This document shows positions 26,097-35,679 of a stretch of 53,979 bases of DNA, in pieces. The stretch covers positions 1 through 53,979 of the forward strand of contig CAIPEB010000370.1 in assembly GCA_903863885.1 (NCBI GenBank), written 5' to 3'. The notes beneath the pieces were generated by a model. It was not told the DNA's origin. It did not search any database and saw nothing but the letters and a program-made list of their open reading frames with translations. Each line of letters opens with the position of its first letter. Position 1 is the stretch's first letter. The stretch is from an uncultured Planctomycetaceae bacterium (GTDB taxonomy: Bacteria > Planctomycetota > Planctomycetia > Pirellulales > Pirellulaceae). A program made the translations under genes and the position numbers.

Positions 26097-28106
26097 ATGA
26101 ATACGCTGATCAGCATCTGCCTGGCGTCCTTGCTCATTCCGGCCGACGGCACCGAACTCCGCGTGCTGACCCCCGAGTCGGGAATCACCTCGCCCACTGA
26201 GGTACTCCCCGAATACCTGAAAGGCCTGGCTCGCGAGGCGTTCAAGAAGAGGCGAGATCGCTACGAGCAACTCAAATCGCCCGAGCAGTGCCGCGACTAT
26301 GCAAAGTCGATGCGTGAGTTCTTCCTTCGCCAGATCGGTCCGCTGCCGGAAAAGCAGCCGCTCAACGCGCAGGTCGTGGGCAAGATCGAAGCGGACGGCT
26401 ACCACATCGAGAAAGTCATCTTCGAGAGCCGCCCGGGACACCATGTCACGGCAATCCTCTATCTTCCCAACGGCACGCCGCCCTTTCCCGGAGTGCTGGT
26501 CGCCTGCGGCCACAGCGCCAACGGCAAAGCCGCCGACTACAACCAGCGCATGAGCATCCTACTCGCGAAACATGGGATGGCGGCGCTGTGCTACGACCCG
26601 ATCGGCCAAGGCGAACGATCGCAACTGCTCACCCCGGACCACAAGCCGAAATACGGATCGACCGACGAGCACACGATGGCGGGAATCGGCGCAATTCCGC
26701 TCGGTTGGAGCACCGCGACGTTCCGAATCTACGACGGCATGCGGAGCATCGATTATCTGGCGAGCCGTCCCGAAGTTGACCCGAACCGTATCGGCTGCAC
26801 GGGGTGCTCGGGCGGCGGCACGATGACAAGCTACCTCATGGCGCTCGACGAACGGGTCGCGTGCGCAGCGCCCGCCTGCTTCCTTACGACTCAGGAGCGA
26901 CTGGTCGAAACGCTCGGCCCGCAAGACGCCGAACAGAACATCGCGGGACAGATCGGCTTCGGCATGGAACAGACCGACTACGTGCTCATGCGCGCGCCGA
27001 AGCCCACGCTGATCTGCTCGACCACGCGGGATTTCTTCGACATCCAAGGAAGCTGGGACACCTTCCGCCAAGCCAAGCGATTCTATGGGCGGCTCGGTTT
27101 TCCCGAACGGGTGGACCTCGTCGAAGACGACTCGCAGCACGGCGTCACGCCGATGAATCGCGGTACTCTCACGCATTGGATGCAGCGATGGATGCTGGCC
27201 AAGGACGAGCACGTCGAAGAGCCGGATTTTCCGCTGTTCACCGACGAGCAACTGACTTGCACTCCGCAGGGCCAGGTCATGCTGCTGCCCGACGAAAGAT
27301 CCGTCTTCGATTTCAACGCCGCACGCGCTGACTTGCTGAGGCAGCAGCGAAGTGAGTACTGGTCCAAGACGTCGCCGGACGAAGCCCGCAACGCAATCCG
27401 TGCGGCGACTGCGATCAGGAAACTCGATGAGCTGCGCCAGGTCGAATCAAAGAACGTGGCGACGGCGCAGCGGGACGGAGTGAAGATCGAAAAGCTCGTG
27501 CTCAAGCCGGAACCGAACCTCCCGGTCGCCGCGTTGCTCTTTACTCCGGCCGCGGCGGCCAAGGACGCGGTGCTGTACGTTGCCGGCGACGGAATGCAAC
27601 AGGACGCGAAAGTCGATGGACCGATCGGTCGACTCGTCGCCGAAGGTCACATGGTCCTTGCCGTGGACCTGCCTGGCTTCGGAGAGACGAAACGCGAACC
27701 TCACGCACTGTTCGGCGATTGGACGAATGCCTTCCTGGCATATTTGCTGGGCAAACCGCTTGTCGCCATGCGTACCGAGAACATTCTGCAATGTGCGCGG
27801 TATCTCGCGGCGCGCAACTCGGCCGGTGAACCGCAGCCGGTCTATCTGGTCGCGACCGGAGCATGCGGCGTCGCGGCGCTTCACGCCGCCGCGCTCGAAC
27901 CACAGTTGTTCGGCAATGCCAAGATCCAGGGCAGCGTCTCCTCGTGGGAACAGGTTGTTCGAACTCCGGAGACGAAAAACCAGCTCGTCAATGTTGTTCA
28001 CAATGCCCTCACGCTGTACGATCTGCCGGATCTCATCCAATTGGCGGGCGCCGACAAAGTAACTGTCGTTGAACCGTGCGATGCAACGGGCCAACCGGCG
28101 AAGTAG
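26097..28106 (+). CDS. Exported tandem alpha/beta hydrolase, acetylxylan-esterase-like
   Basis: 669 residues. The short signal peptide is LISICLASLLIP. The first hydrolase domain (about 90-370) has the oxyanion-type HSANG loop, DPIGQGER, nucleophile S238 in GCSGGG, an Asp in STTRDFF and His in SQHG, a complete triad. The second domain (about 460-669) keeps VLYVAGDG and DLPGFGET, but its nucleophile elbow reads ATGACGVAA, without the expected serine, and is probably inactive. Family members deacetylate xylan or cleave other carbohydrate esters. The gene is divergent from the UroD-like operon (247 bases apart), with the PQQ-propeller gene 60 bases downstream. Esterase activity on acetylated polysaccharide is inference. 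Confidence 0.85.
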   Translation: MNTLISICLASLLIPADGTELRVLTPESGITSPTEVLPEYLKGLAREAFKKRRDRYEQLKSPEQCRDYAKSMREFFLRQIGPLPEKQPLNAQVVGKIEADGYHIEKVIFESRPGHHVTAILYLPNGTPPFPGVLVACGHSANGKAADYNQRMSILLAKHGMAALCYDPIGQGERSQLLTPDHKPKYGSTDEHTMAGIGAIPLGWSTATFRIYDGMRSIDYLASRPEVDPNRIGCTGCSGGGTMTSYLMALDERVACAAPACFLTTQERLVETLGPQDAEQNIAGQIGFGMEQTDYVLMRAPKPTLICSTTRDFFDIQGSWDTFRQAKRFYGRLGFPERVDLVEDDSQHGVTPMNRGTLTHWMQRWMLAKDEHVEEPDFPLFTDEQLTCTPQGQVMLLPDERSVFDFNAARADLLRQQRSEYWSKTSPDEARNAIRAATAIRKLDELRQVESKNVATAQRDGVKIEKLVLKPEPNLPVAALLFTPAAAAKDAVLYVAGDGMQQDAKVDGPIGRLVAEGHMVLAVDLPGFGETKREPHALFGDWTNAFLAYLLGKPLVAMRTENILQCARYLAARNSAGEPQPVYLVATGACGVAALHAAALEPQLFGNAKIQGSVSSWEQVVRTPETKNQLVNVVHNALTLYDLPDLIQLAGADKVTVVEPCDATGQPAK

Positions 28107-28166
28107 CCGCCCGCAAACCGTTCCGCTGAAATACTCGTCACGTCTCGATCGAGTCGGAGATTGCCC

Positions 28167-31100
28167 ATGACCAAGCGCAACCAACGAAAGCCCAATGCCG
28201 CGTCAGAGCGGTTCGAGGCATCGACCTCGGTTCGCATAATCGCGGCGTGCCTCGCGAGATGCTTGTTCTTCGCAATATTCTGCAGCGCGCCGGCACTCTG
28301 CCGCGCGGAGCAGACCGCTTCGAAGGAAGGGGACGCCGCACCGGCAGCCGCAGCCGAGGCTCGCGACATCCTGGATGCGACGGAATTCCGTGCCGGACGA
28401 CTGATCGTTCACGTGGGCTGCGGCGATGGCAAACTGACCGTTGCCCTGGCCGCCGCAACTCCCCCCGCCAACCCCCGCGGCAATCTCGTGCAGGGGCTCG
28501 ACGCAGATCCTGAACGCGTCGAAGCGGCGCGAAAGCTGGTGCGGGACAGCGGAATGTACGGCCGGGTTTCCATCGACCGCTTCGTCGGCGAGCGATTGCC
28601 TTATGTCGACAACCTGGTCAACCTGCTCGTCGTCGATCACTCGCCGGCCATTTCGCAGGCGGAGATGCTGCGCGTGCTTGCTCCCGAGGGCGTTGCATAC
28701 GTTCGCGCGGGCGACTCATGGACGCAACTTGTCAAACCCCGCCCCGCATCGATCGACAACTGGACTCATTATCTTTACGACCCGTCCAACAATGCAGTCG
28801 CTCACGACAAGGAGGTCGGACCGCCGCGGCACCTGCAGTGGATATCCTCGCCGACATGGTCCCGACATCACGACCACATGGCCAGCCTCTCGGCTTTGGT
28901 ATCCGATTGCGGCCGGATCTTTTACATCATGGACGAAGGACCGCGCGAGGCGATCATTCTGCCGTCGAAGTGGACGCTTACGGCTCGAGATGCCTTCAAC
29001 GGGGTGACGCTGTGGAAGCGTCCGATCGACGAATGGAACACGCAACTATGGCCGCTCAAGAGCGGTCCGAATCAACTGCCGCGGCGTCTTGTCGCAGTCG
29101 GCCAGCGAGTTTACGCCACGCTGGGTATCGACGCCCCGGTAACGGCGATGGATGCGACGACGGGAGAGACCGTGCGGGAATACGAGGGCACACAGCATAC
29201 GGACGAAATCCTCGTCTCGGATGGAACTCTCTTTGCACTCGCCGGCCAGGCTCCGAACCGCTGGAAGAGCTATCGTCCGAATTCGACCTACGTCTGGGAC
29301 AACTCCAAGCGGGCCAACAGTGAATGGGCCTGGGACCAGGTGCCTCGCTCGCTTTTGGCGCTTGACGCGCAAACCGGCCAGTTGAAATGGAAGCACGAAC
29401 AGCGAATCGTGCCGCTGACGCTGACCGTCGATTCTCGGCACGTCTATTTCTACGACAGCGAAACCGTGGTCTGCCTTGATCGAACCAACGGCAATCCGCT
29501 CTGGAAATCCGAGCCGGTGGTTCGCAAGAACCCCTTTCCCACCGGCTACGGCCCGACACTGGTCGTCGTGGACGGGGTGGTGCTGCTATCCGTCGAGAAC
29601 CGCATCATGCATGCGTTCGCTGCGGCAGATGGCAAGTCGCTGTGGAATGCTCCGCATCACCAGGGCGGCCACGCATCACCGGATGACATGCTCGTAATCA
29701 ACGGACTGGTGTGGTCCGGTGCGGTCGCGGGCACTCAGGACTCCGGGATCTTTACGGGCCGGGATCTTCATACGGGCGAGGTCAAAGTCGAATTCCCGCC
29801 GGACGTGAATCCACCCTGGTTCCATCACCGCTGCTACCGCAGTCGAGCGACCGACAACTACTTCATCGCGTCGCGAACCGGCCTGGAGCTGATTGACGTC
29901 AACGCGAAACACTGGGATTTCAACCACTGGGTGCGGGGAGGATGCCTCTACGGTTTCATGCCATGCAACGGACTGATCTACGCGCCGCCCCACGCGTGCG
30001 GGTGTTTTCTTGAATCGAAGCTCTTCGGTTTTAATGCGTTGGCGGGCCCTTCCACGAGCCGCGACGTGCCTCGCGAAGTGCCGGATCAGGGCCGCCTGGA
30101 GAAGGGACCGGCGTACGATGCACCGCTGTCCGGAAGGACCAGTGCGCCGGACGAATGGCCCATGTATCGTCACGACGCGGAGCGGAGCGGAGCGGTGGCC
30201 GCCGATATCTCCGAGCAACTGGGAGTGAAATGGCAGGTCAAACTCGACGGCAGGCTGAGCAGCGTCGTGGCCGCCGCGGATAAGGTCTTCATCGCTGCTG
30301 TGGATCAGCACAGCGTACACGCCTTCGATGCAGCAACCGGCCGGCCCATCTGGGTCTATACCACCGGTGCACGTATCGATTCGCCGCCCAGCGTTTACCG
30401 GGATCGCGTGCTCTTCGGCTCAGCCGACGGATACGTGTATTGCGTGCTTGCGGATAACGGGAAACTGGCTTGGCGGTTCCGTGCGGCACCGCGGGACGAG
30501 CGGCTGTTCTCATATGAACAGTTGGAGTCCGTGTGGCCTGTGTCGGGCAGTGTCCTGGTTTACGGCGACGTGGTGCATTGCGTGGCCGGCCGTTCCGCTT
30601 TCCTCGATGGCGGGATGCGGCTTGTGCGATTGGACGCGAAGACCGGCCGGAAACTGTCCGAGACCGTGCTCGACGACCGCGATCCGGATACGGGCGCGAA
30701 CCTGCAAACCAAGATGCTGGCACAGGACATGCCCGTGGCGCTTCCCGATCTGCTTTCTTGCGACGGACATTCGATCTACATGCGGGCTCAGGCGTTCGAT
30801 CTCGACGGAAAGCGGCGGACAGTAACGCCGATGCGACTTGACTCGGCCGCCGTCCGTCGCGGCGCCAAGCCGGCGACAACCGAAGAAAGCGAAGTGCGAC
30901 CCCATCTGTTTTCACGAACCGGTTTCCTCGACGACTCATGGTTCTTCCGTTCGTACTGGATCCTGGGGCGCGAAGTTGATTCCAACTACGGGGGCTGGCT
31001 GCGTCCGGGGCACTTCGCGCCGTGCGGGCGGATCATGTCATTTGATGACAAGCGAGTCTTCGGGTTCGATCGCAAGCCGGAATACCTGTGCAATTCGGCC

Positions 31101-32195
31101 GTCCAGGAGTACTACCTTTACGGTGCGAGCCGAGTGATCAACGACGAGGGAATCCAGCGAGTGAAGGCGGCCACAAACCGCATGAACTCGCTGTCGCCCA
31201 ACAAGAGTGCTTCCGCGTCCGACTTCGAGCTGCGCAAGAAGTTCTCGCTCACCGAACAGAACCCGTCGATCTATCTGTGGGCAAAGGGAACTCCGCCGAT
31301 CCAGGCTCGCGCGATGGTGCTGGCAAATCAACGACTGTTCATCGCGGGCCCGCCGGACGTACTGGATGAGGAGGAGGCGTGGCGAGCACCCGATGCTCCG
31401 GCCAACCGAGCCAAGCTCGAAGCCCAAGCCGCTGCTCTGCAGGGACGCATGGGCGGTCAGTTGCTGGTCTTCTCGGCCGTGGACGGCCAGAAACTCGCCG
31501 GATACGAACTGGGCACCGTTCCCACGTTCGACGGCATGGCTGCCGCGCAGGACCGGTTGTTCCTGACGACGATCGACGGTCGACTGCTGTGCCTTGACCG
31601 CGACGGCAGACCTCTGGCCAAAGCGACCGACGCGCCGCTGCCCGCGCTCGATACCACGATCAAGCCGGTCCAAGATGCTCCGAAACCCGCGTCGCGAGCT
31701 GCTGAATTCGAAACGATCCGCGGCGCTGAAGTCACTGCTTCCGAACTGGGCTATCACGTTCTGGCCGAGGGCAAATCGATCGGCGTCGCGCTCAAGAAGC
31801 TCCCGACTCCGCTCGAAGGCAAAGTCACGCTCAAGTGCCGCATGCGGACTGCCAACGACGGCAGATTGAAAAACGGCTTCGTCGTCTTCGGAGAAACGGC
31901 GGCCCCGGACTCGCTTGTCGAGTGCGGACTGCGTTATGCCATGAAAAAAGCCGTCGTGGTGCAAGGCCCGCTGGACGGCTCCAAAGCAACCACCGCTGAC
32001 TTCGCACCCGACGAATCCAAGGTCTACGACGTCGCAATCACCGTCGACCTGAAATCCGGCACCGTGACCATGAACGCCGCGGGCGCCACAGTGACCGCGA
32101 CTGTCGCGAGACCATTGAAACAAATCGGATTCGTCGGCTACGCCGTCACCAATTCAGGCTGCGACTTCAGCCCGATCGAAGTGGCGGGCAATTAG
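28167..32195 (+). CDS. Exported protein with methyltransferase-like, PQQ-type propeller and jelly-roll domains
   Basis: 1342 residues from ATG 28167 (GGAGA seven bases upstream). A basic N-terminus and hydrophobic segment (ACLARCLFFAIFC, cleavage near CRAE) predict export. Residues about 60-190 have a Rossmann methyltransferase fold with the SAM-binding loop HVGCGDG (GCGDG at 84-88), GLDADPERVEAARK and LLVVDHS. A long PQQ-binding-like beta-propeller region (about 200-1150) follows with many repeats such as MDATTGETV, LDAQTGQLKWK, FDAATGRPIW and LADNGKLAWR. The last 160 residues form a beta-sandwich like those of DUF1080/LamG proteins. Propellers of this sort bind PQQ, substrate or partners; an active methyltransferase outside the cytoplasm is unlikely for lack of SAM. 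Function unknown. Confidence 0.83.
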   Translation: MTKRNQRKPNAASERFEASTSVRIIAACLARCLFFAIFCSAPALCRAEQTASKEGDAAPAAAAEARDILDATEFRAGRLIVHVGCGDGKLTVALAAATPPANPRGNLVQGLDADPERVEAARKLVRDSGMYGRVSIDRFVGERLPYVDNLVNLLVVDHSPAISQAEMLRVLAPEGVAYVRAGDSWTQLVKPRPASIDNWTHYLYDPSNNAVAHDKEVGPPRHLQWISSPTWSRHHDHMASLSALVSDCGRIFYIMDEGPREAIILPSKWTLTARDAFNGVTLWKRPIDEWNTQLWPLKSGPNQLPRRLVAVGQRVYATLGIDAPVTAMDATTGETVREYEGTQHTDEILVSDGTLFALAGQAPNRWKSYRPNSTYVWDNSKRANSEWAWDQVPRSLLALDAQTGQLKWKHEQRIVPLTLTVDSRHVYFYDSETVVCLDRTNGNPLWKSEPVVRKNPFPTGYGPTLVVVDGVVLLSVENRIMHAFAAADGKSLWNAPHHQGGHASPDDMLVINGLVWSGAVAGTQDSGIFTGRDLHTGEVKVEFPPDVNPPWFHHRCYRSRATDNYFIASRTGLELIDVNAKHWDFNHWVRGGCLYGFMPCNGLIYAPPHACGCFLESKLFGFNALAGPSTSRDVPREVPDQGRLEKGPAYDAPLSGRTSAPDEWPMYRHDAERSGAVAADISEQLGVKWQVKLDGRLSSVVAAADKVFIAAVDQHSVHAFDAATGRPIWVYTTGARIDSPPSVYRDRVLFGSADGYVYCVLADNGKLAWRFRAAPRDERLFSYEQLESVWPVSGSVLVYGDVVHCVAGRSAFLDGGMRLVRLDAKTGRKLSETVLDDRDPDTGANLQTKMLAQDMPVALPDLLSCDGHSIYMRAQAFDLDGKRRTVTPMRLDSAAVRRGAKPATTEESEVRPHLFSRTGFLDDSWFFRSYWILGREVDSNYGGWLRPGHFAPCGRIMSFDDKRVFGFDRKPEYLCNSAVQEYYLYGASRVINDEGIQRVKAATNRMNSLSPNKSASASDFELRKKFSLTEQNPSIYLWAKGTPPIQARAMVLANQRLFIAGPPDVLDEEEAWRAPDAPANRAKLEAQAAALQGRMGGQLLVFSAVDGQKLAGYELGTVPTFDGMAAAQDRLFLTTIDGRLLCLDRDGRPLAKATDAPLPALDTTIKPVQDAPKPASRAAEFETIRGAEVTASELGYHVLAEGKSIGVALKKLPTPLEGKVTLKCRMRTANDGRLKNGFVVFGETAAPDSLVECGLRYAMKKAVVVQGPLDGSKATTADFAPDESKVYDVAITVDLKSGTVTMNAAGATVTATVARPLKQIGFVGYAVTNSGCDFSPIEVAGN

Positions 32196-32279
32196 CAGGA
32201 GTGCGGGGAGGCCACGGCTGAAACACGGACGGCAATGCCTCCCTCCGGCATCCCGACCTTCAGACTCCCGACTTCCGAC

Positions 32280-33935
32280 TCATCGAACCACGAGACAGGT
32301 AAACGGATACACATACGCCTGCAGCACGACGAACATCCCGACCAGCGTTGCGAAGAACAGGCTGTGCAGGAAAACGCGTCGCAGAATCAGGCCTTCATGC
32401 CCGTAGTAATTCGTCGCGGTGGCGGCAACGACGATGCTTTGGGCATTCACCATTTTTCCCATCACGCCTCCAGTGCAGTTTGCAGCGGCCATGAGTGTCG
32501 GACTGATTCCGGCCTGAGACGCTGTGATCGACTGCAGACTGCCAAACAGAACGTTCGACGACGTATTCGAGCCGGTCAATGCAACTCCGAGCCATCCGAG
32601 CAGCGTGCCGAAGAACGGATAGAGTACGCCGGTTCGCGCCAGCGCGAGCCCGAGCGTCGCATCTGCACCGGAATACTTGGTGACAAATCCGAGCGCGAGC
32701 ATTGCGGCAATCGTGACCAGCGAGAACCGCACCTGGATCAGCGTCTCGACGTAGACCCGCAGCATTTCGGCCAGGGAAAAACGCATCAGGAGCCCCGCCA
32801 GAATCGCGGCGACCAGGATGCCGGATCCCGTTGCCGACAGCCAATTGAATTCGAACACAGCAGCTTCCGGCTTTGTGGGCCGTTCGACGGTCGGTTTCGC
32901 CACAACCGGATATCCTCGAGAGACAACCTGATGCAATCCGGGGACCGGCAGCTTCGGCTCGCTGATCTGCTTCAACGTGTTCTTCACCGGCGGAAGTCCC
33001 CAGAGAAAGATCACCGTGGCCAGCAGGATCCAGGGTGCCCAACCCCTTGCAACTTCGGCACGCGACAGGGTCGTGTTTTTAGACTCCGCCTGTTCGACCT
33101 CCGCCGCCGCGTAATGGGGATCGCCGGGACGCCAGTACTTCAGGAGCACGAGGATAGCGCTCAACGAACAGATGGACCCGGCGATATCCACCAGCCACGG
33201 TCCGTGGTAGTTCGATATGAGAAACTGCGGAATGGCAAAGCCCAGGCCGGCGGCGAGCGCCGCGGGCCAGACTCCCATCAGGCCGCGGACACCGGAGTAA
33301 ACGGCAACGACCCAGAAAGGAATGATGGCCGTAAAAAACGGCAATTGCCGTCCCACCATCGCGGACAGGCTCAAGACGTTGATGTCGGTCACGCCCGACA
33401 GGGCGACGATCGGCGTGCCGAGCGCGCCGTAGGCGACGGGCGCCGTGTTGGCTATCAGCGTGTAGACCGAAGCCTGCAGCGGGGAGAAGCCGAGCTGGAT
33501 CAGAATCGCCGCCGTAATCGCGACCGGCGTTCCGAACCCGGCCGCTCCCTCGAAGAACGCGCCGAACGAAAATGCCACCAGCAGCAATTGAATGCGCCTA
33601 TCGGGGACGATCGACCGGAGATGCTCGCGCAGCGACGCGAACGACCCGTGCTTCACGGTCATCTGGTACAGAAACAGCAGATTCAGAATGATCCACCCGA
33701 TCGGCATCAGACCATAAGCCGCGCCGTACGCAGCCGCGCTGACAACACACGGCAGCGGCATTCGGAAGACGAACAACGAGACCAGCAGCGCCATCGACAA
33801 CCCCAACAGCGCAGCCAGGTGAGCCCTCATCTGCACGAAGCCGATCGCTCCGAGCAACACAAGCAGCGGCAGGGCAGCACACAGCGTGGTCAGCGTCGGA
33901 CTGCCCAATGGATCGTAATTCTGTGTCCAGTGCAT
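32280..33935 (-). CDS. lctP: LctP-family lactate permease
   Basis: 551 residues; ATG with GAGGGA seven bases upstream. About twelve to thirteen transmembrane helices are visible. Family motifs include FGAFFEGAAGFGTPVAITAAI, NTAPVAYGALGTPI, GSNTSSNVLFG, AANCTGGVMGKM and the C-terminal HSLFFATLVG. LctP proteins import L- or D-lactate or glycolate with protons. A periplasmic or cytoplasmic insert near residues 290-350 is longer than in many homologues. It is convergent with the propeller gene, and no lactate dehydrogenase is nearby, so the physiological substrate is uncertain. Inner membrane. Confidence 0.93.
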   Translation of the reverse strand: MHWTQNYDPLGSPTLTTLCAALPLLVLLGAIGFVQMRAHLAALLGLSMALLVSLFVFRMPLPCVVSAAAYGAAYGLMPIGWIILNLLFLYQMTVKHGSFASLREHLRSIVPDRRIQLLLVAFSFGAFFEGAAGFGTPVAITAAILIQLGFSPLQASVYTLIANTAPVAYGALGTPIVALSGVTDINVLSLSAMVGRQLPFFTAIIPFWVVAVYSGVRGLMGVWPAALAAGLGFAIPQFLISNYHGPWLVDIAGSICSLSAILVLLKYWRPGDPHYAAAEVEQAESKNTTLSRAEVARGWAPWILLATVIFLWGLPPVKNTLKQISEPKLPVPGLHQVVSRGYPVVAKPTVERPTKPEAAVFEFNWLSATGSGILVAAILAGLLMRFSLAEMLRVYVETLIQVRFSLVTIAAMLALGFVTKYSGADATLGLALARTGVLYPFFGTLLGWLGVALTGSNTSSNVLFGSLQSITASQAGISPTLMAAANCTGGVMGKMVNAQSIVVAATATNYYGHEGLILRRVFLHSLFFATLVGMFVVLQAYVYPFTCLVVR

Positions 33936-34272
33936 CGCTTCGTCCCTCGAGAATCTCGGCGGTTGTACTGGATCGCCGCGCAGCGGGCAAGCATCGATCT
34001 TGCGGCGTCGGGCGAGGCTTGCGCAACGAGGAGGCTACAGATGGACACGGATCAACACCGACAAATACAAAGCCGCGAGACTGGAACCGAATCGGACGAT
34101 TCCGGCGGAACCGCATTGGGGATTTCGGCCGCGCGGCATAGAATTCCAATAAGTGCTGCTGAATTGCAGCGGGCAGATATTCCCCCGCCCGGACCCGCAG
34201 GCACCTCCCGCGACTCCCAACCGGAAATGCCAGGAACCGACCGGCGACCTTCCTTCCCCAAGCTGACTGCTC
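33936..34272. other. Intergenic region between divergent lctP and DAHP synthase genes
   Basis: 337 bases without a credible gene. It includes acagatggacacggatcaacaccgac (34038-34063, written here as one degenerate repeat unit), related to gatcgacacggatggaag near 36529. The lctP ribosome-binding site is at its left edge; no strong promoter is obvious. Confidence 0.45.
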
Positions 34273-35640
34273 ATGCCAAACGTATGGTCTCCCGATTCGT
34301 GGCGAGCCAAGCACAACTCGCAACAAGTGAAGTACCCCGACGAGAAGGCTCTCGGACAGGCGGTCGCGGACCTTTCGAAACTGCCTCCTCTAGTCACAAG
34401 CTGGGAAGTCGAGACACTCAAGCATCAACTGGCCGAAGCCTGCCAGGGGCGCGCGTTCCTGCTGCAGGGAGGCGATTGCTGCGAGTCGTTCGCCGATTGC
34501 CGGTCCGATTCGATCGTGGCCAAACTGAGAATTCTGCTCAAAATGAGCCTGATCCTGGTCTACGGCTGCAAGCGGCCGGTCATCCGCGTCGGCCGATTCG
34601 CGGGCCAGTTCGCCAAACCCAGGTCATCTCCAACGGAGACCGTCGATGGAGTGACGTTACCGAGTTATCGCGGCAGCATCGTCAACCGCCTTCCGTTCAC
34701 GCTGGCGGATCGCACCCCCGATCCCGAGTTGCTGCTGCGAGGTTATGAGCGGGCGGGTTTGACGTTGAACCTGATCCGCAGCCTCGTCGAAGGCGGCTTT
34801 GCGGACCTGCATCACCCGGAACTCTGGGACGTGGACTTCGTCAACCACTCCGAACACTCCCAGATGTTCCGCCGCCTGATGGACTCAGTCTCGCAGGCCG
34901 TAAGTTTCATGGAAGCCGTCGCGGGACGATCTCTGGCGGAACTGGATGGCGTCAAGTTTTTCGTCAGCCACGAGGGACTTCACCTGGACTGGGAGCAAGC
35001 ACAGACTCGACAAGTGCCGCGCCGCCCGGGCTGGTACAACCTGACGACGCATTTCCCCTGGATCGGAGACCGCACCCGGGGGCTCGACGATGCCCATATC
35101 GAGTACTTCCGCGGCATCGCCAACCCGATCGGACTCAAGGTCGGCCCCTCGTGCACACCCGACCAGTTGCTCGGGCTGACCGAGGTGTTGAATCCGGAGA
35201 ATGAACCGGGCCGTCTTACGCTCATCCACCGATTCGGAACGGAGAAGATCGACCGGTACCTTCCCCCGTTGATCGAAGCGATTCAGCGCCGCGGTCGGGT
35301 CGTGCTCTGGTGCTGCGATCCGATGCACGGCAATACGATTCAGACGGCCAACAACGTGAAGACTCGCCGCTTCGACGATATCCTCCACGAACTGGATCGC
35401 GCGTTTGAGATCCATGCGTCCATGGACAGCTATCTTGGCGGAGCCCACTTTGAACTCACCGGCGAGGACGTCACCGAGTGCATCGGCGGCGCCCGGGGCC
35501 TGAGCGAAGCCGATCTGGGACGAGCTTACCTGAGTGATGTCGACCCCAGATTGAATTACGAACAGTCGATGGAGATGGCGCTGCTCATCGCGCGGCGCAT
35601 GAACCCTTCGTTCCGGGATGACATGCTGTTGCCGAAGTAA
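34273..35640 (+). CDS. Class II 3-deoxy-7-phosphoheptulonate (DAHP) synthase
   Basis: 455 residues, the usual length for type II enzymes. It condenses phosphoenolpyruvate with erythrose 4-phosphate in the first step of the shikimate pathway. Visible family features: an N-terminal WSPDSWR and PPLV, LQGGDCCESF, RVGRFAGQFAKPRS, KFFVSHEGLHL, DDAHIEYFRGIANPIGLKVGPS, HRFGTEKI, WCCDPMHGN and GGAHFELTGEDVTECIGG, containing the metal ligands (Cys, His, Glu, Asp). Plant- and actinobacterial-type enzymes look like this. The ATG at 34273 leads directly into the family N-terminus. Cytoplasmic. No other aromatic-pathway genes are nearby; the LOG-family gene follows by 39 bases and may be co-transcribed. 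Confidence 0.95.
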   Translation: MPNVWSPDSWRAKHNSQQVKYPDEKALGQAVADLSKLPPLVTSWEVETLKHQLAEACQGRAFLLQGGDCCESFADCRSDSIVAKLRILLKMSLILVYGCKRPVIRVGRFAGQFAKPRSSPTETVDGVTLPSYRGSIVNRLPFTLADRTPDPELLLRGYERAGLTLNLIRSLVEGGFADLHHPELWDVDFVNHSEHSQMFRRLMDSVSQAVSFMEAVAGRSLAELDGVKFFVSHEGLHLDWEQAQTRQVPRRPGWYNLTTHFPWIGDRTRGLDDAHIEYFRGIANPIGLKVGPSCTPDQLLGLTEVLNPENEPGRLTLIHRFGTEKIDRYLPPLIEAIQRRGRVVLWCCDPMHGNTIQTANNVKTRRFDDILHELDRAFEIHASMDSYLGGAHFELTGEDVTECIGGARGLSEADLGRAYLSDVDPRLNYEQSMEMALLIARRMNPSFRDDMLLPK

Positions 35641-35679
35641 TGAGATGTCGAGGGAATCGAATCGTCAGGAGTGAACACG

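Noticed and set aside
32235-34748. Plus-strand open frame of 837 codons opposite the lactate permease
   Set aside because: Composition is Arg- and Gln-rich without domains, while the minus strand has a complete LctP protein.
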